Part shown: positions 14,475 to 26,800 of the stretch, piece after piece | How the letters are laid out: each line of letters starts with the position of its first letter | Numbering within the stretch: the first letter of the stretch is position 1 | Source of the DNA: Trichoplax sp. H2 | Lineage: Eukaryota > Placozoa > Uniplacotomia > Trichoplacea | DNA: 64,000 bases | Assembly: GCA_003344405.1 (NCBI GenBank) | Contig: NOWV01000019.1 | Coordinates: 496,001-560,000, forward strand | Reading direction: 5' to 3' | Notes under the pieces: model-generated | Seen by the model: only the letters and a program-made list of their open reading frames with translations | Databases searched by the model: none | Told to the model about the DNA's origin: nothing | Made by a program: the position numbers and the translations under genes

Positions 14475-14577
14475 ACATGATTGAAATTCTTTCAATTCAC
14501 TGCAAAATTCATCTCATGATGAAAGTTTCTATCAGCGCTTCATGGCTAGACCATGCAATGGAGTCAATACTGTAGAC

Positions 14578-14613
14578 TCTTGTTGAGCCATCTTTGATGA
14601 TGGCTCAACAAGA
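14578..14613. repeat. Perfect hairpin, 15-bp stem and 6-nt loop
   Basis: The arm TCTTGTTGAGCCATC (14578-14592) is followed by a 6-nt loop and its exact reverse complement (14599-14613). It lies 300 bp upstream of the PA2G4 start codon. It could be a cruciform, an RNA stem in a 5' UTR, or a remnant of a mobile element. Confidence 0.9.
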
Positions 14614-14910
14614 ATGGTAGTCAATCCATTAACAGCGAGATTGCTTGTATCGTCGTCATTGACTGTAGCCATTTGTAGCCATATTAAAATTGCTTCCACC
14701 ACTGGGTTACTGCGCCATGTGCGAGTCACTCCAGTCTACGTACGTCGTACGGCTCAACGACTCCACTCGATCCAAGCGACTGTTGCTAGGATCGCTTTCC
14801 TTGCAGTCATTACGGTGGATAGGTTGAATAATAGCGTAGATGGAAGGCTTTAATGCAGTCTAAGTTTGTTCTTTCAACTCCAATTTCTTCTATTATCCTT
14901 CACAGAAAGC

Positions 14911-17900
14911 ATGGCAGATAGGAAAGGGGAAGAATCGAGTGAAGAAGAGCCTACCATCGCCGAAGATGTCGTTGTCACCAAGTACAAAATGGCTGGTGAT
15001 ATGGCCAATCGTAAGTAGACAAGCTGTATTGACCTTAAAAGATCATATCATTTCGTATCGAAATAAGATTGCACTTGGACGCCAAATCATTCTACTTTGC
15101 TACCATCATCCAATTTCGCTACGCTAGCCTAGTGGATTGTACTGGAAAGGAGGCTGTGATGTTCCCATTAGTATATTCAATTCATTGTCATACAGCAGCC
15201 GGGAATGATAATCGTCAAGGCATGCTCACCTTGGATATGCTCAATTCTTCAAATATCATACACTAAAGCAAGTTATTCAGCCAGTTGTCTCCATCATCAT
15301 AACTGGTAGAACCGTTTCACTAGGTTACAATAAATCAGAAGTAGTGATGAAACGATGACACTCGTGGTTGTCTCCATCATCATAACTGGTAGAACCGTTT
15401 CAGTAGGTTACAATAAATCAAAAGTAGTGATGAAACGATAACACTCGTGGTTGTCTCCATCATCATAACTGGTAGAACCGTTTCACTAGGTTACAATAAA
15501 TCAAAAGTGAAACGATTACACTCGTGCTTTTATTGCTTGTGTCTTTTCCGAAATTGTTTCAACATAGTAATCTGCGTAATTCATTAAATATTAATTCACT
15601 CTACATGCAGTCAGAACCATGTCAAATGCAAAGTATCAATAGAAAAGAAAATAGCGGGTTATCCGATTGTCTTAGTAACGGAATGGTGGATTGACATTAA
15701 ACGTTAAAAGTAATTTGCTTTGAAAATATTCCATGCTGATAGTATGCATTATTCCAATTTGATAGGTATATTAGGCATACTGATCGACAACGCTACTGTT
15801 GGTGCCACTGCTAAAAGTTTATGTGAAATGGGAGATAAAATGATTTTGGAAGAGACCAGTAAAGTATACAAGAAGGAGAAAGAGCTCAAGAAGGGTAAGC
15901 TGAGCATAATTGTTGACCACACTTTCAAAATACATAGGTGTGTACACGTTACTGGAATAAATAAACAGTCTTAGCTACTAGGTAATGGAAAATAATGGAT
16001 GACTGTTGAAATCATAGCTAAAATCACGACGTTATAATAAGATTAATTGAAGATAGAGCAGCTTTGAGTTGAATAGTTTACTAAAAATAATTCTGAGAAT
16101 GCTTTTTCACCTTATTATTGGGTATTGAGTATAATGGAATTGATTAAATGAAAGAAATCGAAAATGATCATCTTCATTTTATTAGGTATTGCTTTCCCTA
16201 CGTGTGTATCGGTCAACCATTGCATCTGCCATTTTAGTCCCCTTAATAGTGACCCTGAATTAGAATTGAATGATGGTGATGTTGTGAAATTGTAAGTTGA
16301 TTACTGTGCTAAAGGTCCGTTCATAGGTTGCGGCACGGTACTTTGTCAGCTCATCAGACATGGTCTCATCTTAGCCATAAACTAAGGATTGTCTACGTTC
16401 TTTTGACGGGCAAAGTACATCGCCCCATCATATGAACAAGTCTTAAGACAGCAACATAGAAACTGCAAACTTAATATAGTGCTTGTAGTATACGATATAT
16501 GCTAATTATGTGATAGTGATTACCCTAATTAAAGGGTTGCTATTAGATAAAAAATTGAACAGGAACACAATTGCTTGCATCTCCAAAGTGATTTAGGCGT
16601 TCATATTGATGGATTTATCGCGGTTGTTGGTCATACAATTGTTGTTGGCTCATCCAAAGTAAGTAAATTGGATCGATACACTAAAATCCATCCAATGTTG
16701 TGAACCTGATTTTTGGCGCGTATGACATCATGATAATGTAAATTCTTATCACCGACTATAGGAGAAAAAAGTTTCCGGTCGTAAAGCAGATGTTATCGTG
16801 GCTGCTTACACTGCTGCGGAAGCAGCTTTAAGGCTAGTCAAACCTGGCAATGAGGTAATTAACGTTTGCATTGCGCAGTAGAAATTGGCCGACGAAATTG
16901 CTAGTACTTCATGATTCTGATAACTTTTTGTTTAAAATTGTAGAACCAAGTTGTAACCGACGCAATTCAAAAAGTAGCCGAATCTTTCGAATGTAAGCCT
17001 ATCGAAGGTATGTACCGTAAAAGAGAATTAAAAATAAACAATTATGAAACTGTTTAAGGATCGTCAATTTTAAAAAGTGTTCTGTAATTCAATTTTAGCA
17101 GTGCTAGAAAAGTGTCACAGATTAACTTGGTAATTGCTTTTAATGTTTCTAATGCAGGAATGATGTCCCATCAATTAAAAAAATATGTTATAGATGGAGA
17201 AAAGTCGATAATTCTAAATCCATCGGAAGCTCAAAGGTATTGCTAATTTAAGCTTTGAAAGTTCTTGAATATGTAGGAATAGATGCATGCAATATATGTA
17301 AAGGCTAATAGAAGTATAATCCGTTTTACGTAATATGTAGGAAAGAGCATGAAACGTGTGAGTTTGAAGTAAATGAAGTTTACACTGTTGATGTCCTAAT
17401 AAGTACTGCTGATGGAAAGGTATATGGATAAAGGATGAATAATATCGCGAAAGAATATATTGTAACGTTTGGATATGCTTGATGATTGTTTTAGAGTAAA
17501 GAAATGGATAATAGAACAACTGTATATAAAAAAACCAACTTACAGTACAGCCTAAAAATGAAAGCATCAAGAGGTAATAGAGAGTGCTGTTTTATAATAG
17601 CGGTTTACGTGTACATACGCAAGCTGCCTGTTACTGGCTCAAGTTATATCACCGTCTTTAAAGTTGATGGAAACGATGAATAATCCTTTGAGCTTTCTCA
17701 CGATTTCTTGCTTATGAATTTTAGTTTTCTTCAGTGAAGTATCAAACAAATTTACGGCTATGCCTTTTACTCTTAGGTACGTTCTGTAGGGTGTATTTGT
17801 TGTAGTAATACTATTTATGTTACTACTGTAGTCGTTCATCTGCTCGATACTGTACGATTGCTAGTAATTGAAAGCAATGCATAAAATTTTATTTTCTCAA

Positions 17901-18636
17901 GTTGTTCAGTTGATGATATTCTATTGGGTGCGGTTTTGATTAGAGCTTTTGACGACGAAACAAAGGCGCGTATGGGTGTCGTAGAATGCGTCAAGCATGG
18001 CTTGTTGGAACCGTTCAATGTATTGTGGGAGAAGGAAGGTAGTACTCTTTCTGATAAAATAGTTGTTTTTGTCTGTTGGGTCGGCATGGATTATATGAAG
18101 TCAACAACTAATACGACTTTTCATTATTTACGTTTACCACAGGTGACTTTGTCGCTCAGTTTAAATTCACGGTTCTGCTGATGCCTAGTGGGCCAATGAG
18201 GTGGTTATAGTTTCCTTTGTGTTCGATGGTTACATAATTAACATTGCACTGTATTAAGAGAGCTTTCCAGTGTACTTCTTAATGATTGAATGTATTTTGT
18301 ATGCTTGTAGAATTACTGGTGGCACTTTCGATCCAGAAGTGTACGAATCAGAACATGTTGTTAAAGATGAAGAAATCAAGGTATATTTTGTCTACAAATT
18401 TAGCTTTATACCACGACTAGGATACTTATATAAACTATTTTATTTCAGTCATTATTATCTCAGTCTGCGAGTCGTAAGGGGAAGAAGAAAAAGAAGAAGG
18501 TGAGAATCTTTAAGTTCTACATATAGATTAGACATCGATTTCCATCGCTCCGGTTCGATTTGTTAGGACTCAGAAACACATTAATTGTACACTTCCATAT
18601 TAGGCTACAAAAGGCGGTAACGCCAGCGAATCCTGA
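14911..18636 (+). CDS. PA2G4: PA2G4/EBP1, proliferation-associated protein of the methionine-aminopeptidase fold, 15 exons
   Basis: Ribosome- and RNA-binding growth regulator with a pita-bread fold that lacks aminopeptidase activity in known family members. Exons: 14911-15010, 15766-15894, 16186-16291, 16589-16658, 16762-16854, 16944-17007, 17158-17236, 17341-17419, 17495-17573, 17725-17776, 17944-18038, 18143-18200, 18311-18380, 18449-18499, 18604-18636. The total is 1158 nt, or 385 residues (human about 394). Landmarks are [58 protein letters not shown]...MPFTLRAF and [11 protein letters not shown]. The lysine cluster GKKKKKKK near the C-terminus matches the RNA-binding tail of the family. 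The acidic N-terminus (GEESSEEE) differs from vertebrates. Intron 1 (755 bp) carries an 83-bp triplication. Confidence 0.96.
15284..15527. repeat. 83-bp unit repeated three times in PA2G4 intron 1
   Basis: Units begin at about 15288, 15371 and 15454 with TCTCCATCATCATAACTGG. They are nearly identical; the third has lost a few bases near its 3' end. The high identity points to recent duplication. Confidence 0.95.
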
Positions 18637-19706
18637 ATATCGAATTTGCTGAAAGTGATTGATAGGACATGTGAAGCACAACTTGTCGCATGGCTTTTCA
18701 ACCTGGTGTTAAAAGCAACGAATTTATTTCATTTTGTAGATGGTATTATTAGTATTATTTGAAGTTAGTAAAGTTCTCGTATTGGACCTGTACCACATCT
18801 ACAAAGATTGCTTTCGAATAAAACTGTAAACAATTCTAACGGGTAGTTGTTGTGTAACCATGCTTGTCTTTTCCTTGTCTTGCTAATGATATAATGAAGT
18901 ATAATGGTGATCAAAGTTCTGTATGAAGATGATGCACGAAATAGTCGTTTTGTGTTAACAATACTGTAGTTTGATACTTGTTTTGAATCCATGGGCATGC
19001 AGTTTTCGACTAGGCCTAGCAAAACTATTTCGTGCATAAACTTGTGATACCTATTGCACTGTACGTATTGAAATGGCCATGATCCATTGTAAAGTGTAAA
19101 TGGCACTTTTGGGTAGAGAGTAAAACTGTGAGTGTACAGTATAGCTCCCTCCCTAAACATCGTGTGCGAGTTTCTGAGCTACCCTACATGAGAGAAATTT
19201 CTGTCTAGATTGGCCAAAGTAGCACGTTTAAGGCAACGGTTTAATAAAGATGATAGAGTGGGAATATCCTTATATAATGCCATCAACTTTCGCCAAATTC
19301 TGAATCGATATAGGACGTGGACATGTAGCTCCTCTGCCATGACCACCTACTATCGATAGCACCGCGCACTTTAAATGGCTTTCGATGACAAGAGTTTGCA
19401 CTCGGTGTTTTAGCGGTGATGGAATGACGTAGTCGTCCTATACACGGACTCTATGGTGGTACTCTATGCAGTGGGTGTGCGCCATACTGTACGGTAGAAA
19501 GCCAATTGATAATCAATGGATTGATTACAAATAGATGCGCGCTGTCAAATTAATCGTTAGACTAGCTGGCGCTATTGCCACTTTTCCCTTCAAATCGACG
19601 CATAAACTTGCCAAGAAGAGATTGGCTGTGAAAGACAGCAAGGAAAAGTTGCAAGTCCAAGGGTCTACGGTTGGCCGAGTTGTTTTTTTACTAACTATCG
19701 CATGCG
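18637..19706. other. Intergenic region upstream of the Uma2-like gene
   Basis: No homologous coding sequence was recognised. A 131-codon open frame on the minus strand (18765-19160) has no family resemblance. A 13-bp inverted repeat (18932-18944 and 19025-19037, ATGCACGAAATAG) lies within it. TACAGTA and TACTGTA heptamers occur near 19135 and 19485, before the next gene. Confidence 0.45.
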
Positions 19707-22553
19707 ATGGATTTGATGGAATCAACCGCGTGTACAGCAACGAGTATTCAATCCATTCCATTAAGCATGGAGTTACCATGTGAGCCACAAGTGATCCAGG
19801 AGGTAACATGTACAAGTTCTAGCCCCAAAATGATGATGGATGAAAACGATGCACAGGAATGCCACGAGAGCGATTCAGTTGAGTCATTACCTAGTGAAAA
19901 TAAAGAGAGTGAAATGGACGACAGTAGCCAATTAGCTGTTGATGCCAGCTTAGAGCACGATGAAAGTATGGTGGTGTATCCTTTCGATGGATTTGAGTCC
20001 AAATTAGTCAACGTGCTAACTCAAAATCGCTTGACTAGGAAACATCAATCAGTCTGCCTTGCTTGCCAAACGGACTATTCAACATGGTCTAATCTAGCAT
20101 GGCGCTATCCTAATTTAAAATTAGAATATCAGTATGATATCAAGTTAGGCTACGGTGAAATTTGGTTTCATGCGCCATTGCCTTCAGCTTTATATCGTAA
20201 ATTGATCAATTACTTTGGCTATACATTAGTCAGTAGAATTTGCCACAAGAATATCTCTCTCAATCGCTTCCGATATTATGGCGTTGGACCTTGCGATATT
20301 CTCGTCCATGGACAGCCAGATAAATTGAAAACGAGATGGCCTGATCGAGGTTTCGAACCAATTGGTTTAAAGGTTGGAGTAAATCGAGTTCTACCGCGAT
20401 CAGTTCGCCCGCATACATTCGAACGTTATGGTACAACACCATTGCCCACCTTAGTCTTGGAAATTGCCTATTCCCTTGAAAATGAAGATAGTTTGATCCA
20501 GGAATTAATGAATTGGGTCCATCATTCTTCCGTTCAAATTGCTGTTGGCATTGTGGTCATCAAACCTGATGATGATACTATGATATGGCCAATGAATGCA
20601 TACGTTGTCAGAAATACCACAAAAGCATTGGAAAAATTTTCAACCTTGGATCCTGCTCATTCCATCATGCAATTCAAGATAGAAGATCTTTTTTATGGAA
20701 TGGATCTGCCTTTCTGTGATGAGGTAAGCTGTGATCGTCTTCCCTAGAACTACTTTCCTACAGGTCCACAGCGAGTGATAATAATCAACATGTACACAGT
20801 ACAGTAGAGCGCATTAGTCATAAATATTGGCTACAAAAATCGAACGAGTTATCCTAGGAGAATGCTATGCATCGTTAATCGACTGACTTTGAACGCACTG
20901 TGCACGTGAAGACATTTAGAAATTGTAAAACATCAACTACTTTTGAGATTGATTACAAAAAATTCATATCATAAAATAAACTTTACGCGCTATAAAGTAA
21001 CGCTAATTGCTACGAATTTATTCACAAATGATGAATGTGGTAAAATGTGCGTTAGGATGCGCTAATGAGTAACGTTAATATAATCGCTACAAGTTTACTT
21101 GCAAAAGATGAAAATCGAAAACGACCGGCATACGTTGTTCGCTGTGGCTAGTCAGTCGCTACGACCTTACTGTAAATACGAGTGTGATTATATCAACTAG
21201 TGATGACTAACTGCTACTCACTAATGACAAAAAATGAATGTCAGAAAGCGAACAACAAGCGTTGTTGGCCAGCTGCCACGAGCTGATTCCAAAAATGTAA
21301 ATACGGCATACTGTTAGTCGACACGAGTCGGATAATAGGATTAGCAGATGACTTAAAAGTATCTGTACTTTATTAACGCAAGCTAAGCATGATAGCAAAA
21401 TTTTCTTACCGTCGCTTGTGCAAGTTTACTTCATTAATTGAGTCTAATAATAAAGATGCTTTTTAATTATAACACGGTATACATACTTTGCATATAGAAG
21501 TATGGACTACGAAAAGGAAGCAAAACTCTCTTGCCTTTCCTTTCTGTAGTCCCTGAACTAGTATCGTTTTCCACAGCTCGGTTTTGTGCTAATGGATAGT
21601 AAGAGATCTAAACGTTAGGATAGTTGCGCATGGGTTACTCTTGAAGCTTGAGTCGATAGCGTGATTTCAATTAAAGCTAACATCTCGTCTTGAGCCAGCG
21701 ATATTGCTAATGATGCTGCAGCTCATGAGTGAACATCAATGATGCCAATTTAGTAATCCATGAATGAAATCATAGGCGCATATATCGATACCTCCTAAGG
21801 TGCCTGTTATGACTACTACATAGCATTTGCGGCTCGTAACTGCTAGTAGTATTTAGAATTAATGGGTAATTTGCAGCTGATTGTAACTCATGCAAAAACT
21901 TTACTGTAGTTTAACGCTGCAAGTAATGCAAATACAAATGCCTCGTACCCTTTATACTGTATTGGCTTATTAAAGAATAAAATCGAATGGCATTAGGTCT
22001 GTATTTGCTATTACTGCAAAGTAAAATGATGAACAGCTAAATGCGGGTTTAGGAGCATTCTATGCGGCAATGGCATGAAGATGGTAGGAGCCGTGGTTGA
22101 ATAATAAATATTATTACGAGTATTGCTCAACCCTCACTTTAATAAGGAACGAACTTAAAATTACACTTGTATATTGTACAAGGTCAGGTTTAGTTTGAAA
22201 CTTAATAATCGTTCTCTATGTGTACCTTCAACTTGTCAGATGCTAAAATTATAGTAACTGTTCATATCACAGACTTGAAACTTTAATTTGCTATATAGTT
22301 TTTCTATGCAGGTATAGTACTTCAACATGATTAATTAAATCCTCTTCTAAATTTTTATTGTATTGATCAATGATGATGATTATAGGAGGAAAAAATTGAA
22401 ATTGACTTAATTCATGATATCCAGCTACTATGTTGTGATAGCATGGAAGATGATGTGATCGTACCACAGCCTCTCAAGAAATTACGTCTGGAATCATTGG
22501 ATACTTCACCCTCAAGTGCATCTAAATCTGTCCTATCCAGTTGTGATCAATAA
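19707..22553 (+). CDS. Uma2/PD-(D/E)XK nuclease-fold-like protein of unknown role, 2 exons
   Basis: Exon 1 is 19707-20723 (339 codons) and ends in a GAG|gtaagc donor. Exon 2 is 22386-22553 (55 codons and stop), giving about 394 residues. The N-terminal 90 residues are acidic and probably disordered. Residues about 95-330 resemble the Uma2/DUF820 branch of the PD-(D/E)XK superfamily. A GPCDILVHG strand carries the candidate Asp, and LPTLVLEIAYS carries the candidate Glu. A helix (SLIQELMNWV) has Gln where Uma2 proteins usually have Lys, followed by the strand IAVGIVVIKP. The C-terminal exon is short, with a KKLRLE basic patch that could be nuclear. This fold is common in bacteria and some fungi, so transfer or an old domesticated nuclease is possible. 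Met codons at 19707 and 19767 are both plausible starts, and an upstream exon is not excluded. AATAAA overlaps the stop codon. Confidence 0.7.
20986..21110. repeat. Two diverged ~50-bp direct repeats in the intron of the Uma2-like gene
   Basis: Segments at about 20986-21038 and 21059-21110 share the pattern CGCTA..AGTAACG.TAAT, then CTAC.A.TTTA, then CAAA.GATGAA. The 1.66-kb intron (20724-22385) is much longer than most introns here and otherwise shows nothing recognisable. Confidence 0.6.
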
Positions 22554-23823
22554 ATTTCTTTTCTGCCGCCGGTTATGTCATTACTCTCTTCAGTTCAGTA
22601 ATTGCTTTTGTAGTTTTATATGTAGAAATCAATGGTAGCTTGTAATTATAAAAAAAGATAGTCTGTGTAATATTGTTGCAAGCCAATATCAGTCAGGCTG
22701 TTACTCCTTTAAGGACATTTTTATTAATTTGACGTTCGAGTTGTATTATCTAATCTAGTTATATCCCATTCAAAGTTGACAAATTTAATGTTCTATTCAT
22801 TCAGTTAGCATTTTAAATCTTTTATTGCAGACTTAAAATTGGTGATAGTGACAGCAATGATGCTTTAATTCAATGGCCTCACCTTGACGGCAAGAAAAAA
22901 AGTTACAGCATGTTAACAAACTTCGTTCATAGCTATAGTTACTTGAATTTCTTATATTTTCTTGTTCTACATTTATAACAACGATTTGACATCCATTGCA
23001 CAAGACGTGATGATCACTCTATAGAATAAATAAAAAGAGATGTTGCAAGTATAATTGTGCTATGTAATTACACTTTCAATTTATACGACACTTATTAACA
23101 TGCTAGCTGACAAATAATATTTTCAGTAAGTATGGAAAATAGTTGTCAAAAGTTCAATTTTACTAGCGTTAATGTACAACGACGACGTTAATTCATGGAA
23201 GGCAGACATCAAATTAAATTCGACCATAAATACGATCAAATCTTCTTTTAACTATGCACCATTTCAATATTGATTATCGTCATAAGAATCTTTAGAAAGT
23301 CGATAAAGGGCTAAAGCAGTAAATTGCATGATAAAATTGTTTAAACAGCAAATTATCCACAAGAATATTTTCAGTATAGGACATAAGCTTATAAATTCGT
23401 CTGCAACAATATTATTTCTCTAAAAAAGGAGATCGGTAAGAATTAAAATGGCATTATAAGAATGTAACTACGGAGGTAAAGCTAACATTTGTTCTCTATA
23501 TCCTGAATGAAATGATAATTGCCCTTGAAAAGAGGATATTTAAAGTTTCAAGAGTATACATACAGTGTACTACTATAAGGACACGCAGATATACGAAAAG
23601 CAATTATATTACAGAAGCATGCATTTTAGAGGTAACTTACCTAATGCTAGTAGAACATTTGCTCATTTTTTATAATTTAACGATAATAAAAATTTTCGTA
23701 TGTTAAATAACTATAGAATATTTGTGTAATCGGTAACTCTAGTATCAGTTAGGCAATAAGCTTTAACATCGATCGAAGGAATAGGTTTGAAGTCAGATCA
23801 ATTGATACCGTAGTAGATTAAAA
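22554..23823. other. Convergent intergenic gap between the Uma2-like gene and PAN2
   Basis: This 1.27-kb gap receives two 3' ends. A possible splice acceptor near 22831 opens a frame of about 48 codons, but it has no homology and no demonstrable donor partner. I see nothing else. Confidence 0.4.
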
Positions 23824-26800
23824 TTAAGTAGTAGTGGGTGCTTTCCAATTACATTTTCTTCCAGTTTCATAGCATGCAATTAACTTTTGCCTGAAATTAC
23901 CCATTTTAATAGTATTGGTATATTTATCATACAAATCGAGAGCAGTGACAGCATCTTCAATGCTATCATGAGTTTCCGTCTGAATATTACGATTCAAAAA
24001 ATACCACGCTAGGAACCGTAGGGACAAATAACGTTGTCGTTCAAGATGGTATATTTCCACCGTATCGATAACTTGCTCATTAGGTACCTATTTTGACATT
24101 AGGATAGGCGGCATTTGATATAATTTTAATACTACATACATGAAGTATTAGTTATGGAAGTGAACGCTTTTAATTACAACGCTTGATCAACTTACTTTAA
24201 TATTGATAACCCTAAAATCTTTACGCAAGCCATGTCCAACAAATATTACACCTCTATCAATGAGACAGAGTAATTTTCGATAGCTCGCCTTCAAAGTGGT
24301 GAGATACTTGGTTGATACCATCGGATCTAAGTCTCCAGGGCGAATACCAGAAAATTCAGTGAGGTAATCGACAACCTGTGGAGAAAATGTTGGCAATAAG
24401 CTATGATTGCTACCGGAATAAATCTGATATAATATACAATAAATGTTCAGAAAATCATCGATATCGTAATAATTAAGATATTTATAGTAATCTATTTTTG
24501 GTATCATAGGTGCATTATGGAGAACTTTCAACGAAATGTATTAGTATCAATAAATAACATGACAAACCTGTTCGCTTGTTGAAATATAATCATCAATAAA
24601 AGCTGTTCCACGTTTCGGTCCTGATCCGTAAATGACCGAAATTCTAGCTACACTCATTTGACTTGGTTTTATAGTTGATCTTGTACCATCAGAATGAATT
24701 TCAGCTTCGTCCTATCCATACGTAACAAGCAATTTTTTATTGGTGTTTTAAAGTATTTATCAGTGACTATATGTGATAACTAGCAATAAAATTAGGAAAA
24801 TTATCATTCGTAATGTCTACATTAATGTTGACCTGATTTAATGATACAAATTCAGTATCAAGGCCGACGAGATCTCCTTTGCCTGGTAGGTCTTCCTCTA
24901 GCGGCGTTACAAACGAAGACGTACTGATTTCGGGATTTTTATTTAGTGATTTATCCGCAAGGATGATCTGAGGGTCGTCACGTAGGTGTACTAATTGTAA
25001 AATTAAAGGGAAATTTGCGACTTTGAGTTAAGTAAGAAGAATTTTTCACAGAAAAATTGATCCATATTTTACCTCCACCTTCGAAATTTTGAAATACGCT
25101 AGCTTTAATAAAATATAAAATACAAGGTATTTGCCAATCAAGACTAAAGCTTGAGGAATCGACCTAATCAATGGTGAATAATTATCCAGGTCAGGAATTG
25201 TTAATTGTTCGTTATTGAATTGACTTGCAAAATGAAAATATTTGATACCGGCGGGATAGGCGTGATAGAGAAATCATTGATGAGATACCAAGTCGTGTGC
25301 CGTACGCCCTAATGCAGCAGTGGAGAGTTTAACTTAAAAAAAACAAACTTTCATTGTGTAGTCACAGAGCATGTTTACCTCCTTTAATTCGTGATATTCA
25401 GGGCCTACTCTAACGTGAGCAATTAAATTACCGCCAACGTAGTCATTCTTAATTTGACAAATATTAGCAAACAAATAATAGATGTTGCTCTCATCTTCCG
25501 GTTCTGTTTCTTTCTGTTAGGAAAATGCGTGATAAAGGAATATTCAGAGTTTATAAGTTTTGACTTGAACTTTGTAATAATAGTACTAAAATCATGTTAG
25601 TATATTAAAATCATGGGGTATCTGGTCTCTCTTCAACCATACTTTGGAGTCGATTGTGTTCATAACTAGTTCGTCATCTACGATCTGAGCCTGGATTTTA
25701 TTGGGTAGCCAGTGCCTGCTAGGTTAAATCATGTAGAATAATAGTAAACATACCGGAATCGATAATTCATTATGAGCTCTATTGTGTTCAGCCTTTACTG
25801 CTAACTTATCATCAGCTATTTCAAATGTGCAGTAGCAGTTACTTAAGTAATATACATTTTAAATATCCTTCTCCTAATAAGACTTCCTGTAAGAAGTACC
25901 AACAATCAAATAACGGTGAATTCAGATCATAATAAAATATATCTATGATGTCTTACCGAGGTACTTCTTCAGCGCTATCGCCTTCTTGGGTAACTTTCCG
26001 ATTATTCCATACCTGTATACAACAATATCAGATACATAGTTGAAACCTAATATGGCATATTCTGTCGTTAAGTATTAAAATTACAGCTACCATGTCCTGA
26101 TATTTCCAAAAGTGAATGCCTTCTTCATTATCAACTTGGCAATTAATTGCAAGTATATCAGGCAGATTTTTAACTAATCTTGTTTGAGTGCTTGGTTGAT
26201 ATTTCTGACATCGTTCGCACCAAGCAAAAACATTTTGTGTTTTTGACATACTAGATAGTAGGACTGAGCAAAAGGAATGGGTTTCTATTTCATTGGAATT
26301 AGCCTGCTTGTCTTTATTGGGTTGCGATGATTTACTTGGATAAGTAAGTGTATAAAGTAATGTAGAAGATGTTCTAACATCTTTATTTTCACAGCCGCAT
26401 TTGGTAATAATTTCCAATTTACTTTCATACAACTTCAAGAACCACGCTCCATCATTGTCTGTAGCTTCAGACTTGTCATCTTTTTTGTAGGTGTCTCTAG
26501 ATAGCTGTTGTAATACAAACAGATGCCAACTTTGAATTAGATGTGCTAAATTTGCATTTTTATAAGCTTCTTCGGTGTCCGGCAATATCAAGCCTAATCC
26601 AGCGGCTTCAGGTATTGCTCGAAATGCACGAAGAAAGTTATTAGCCTAGAATGGAATCAAATCCTCGTTATGTTACGGTCGATAATTAAGATAATCGCTA
26701 AATTCAAGACTAAGAATCAACCTGGCATGGCTGTCCTTTCGAATAATCTAACATTCGGAAAAGAAATCCTAATTCACACGCGAAACAAGGCTCTTTGTCG

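Larger units (their letters stand above)
12723..14910. promoter_or_regulatory. Divergent promoter region between ZC3H15 and PA2G4, rich in a TACTGTA heptamer
   Basis: This 2.2-kb region separates two head-to-head housekeeping genes and looks less AT-rich than its surroundings. The heptamer TACTGTA or its complement TACAGTA starts at 12934, 13102, 13330, 13364, 13435, 13452, 13467, 13783, 13805, 13908, 13922 and 14568. That is twelve copies in about 1.65 kb, where a random sequence would give less than one. The pair at 13452 and 13467 is inverted. Two hairpins and a pentanucleotide repeat also lie here. Open frames in this region show no homology I recognise. A regulatory role is inferred from position and enrichment only. 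Confidence 0.5.

Noticed and set aside
18765-19160. 131-codon minus-strand open frame
   Set aside because: No family resemblance, and it spans an inverted repeat in intergenic DNA.
22831-22985. Possible alternative last exon of the Uma2-like gene
   Set aside because: An acceptor and an open frame exist, but no donor partner or homology supports it.
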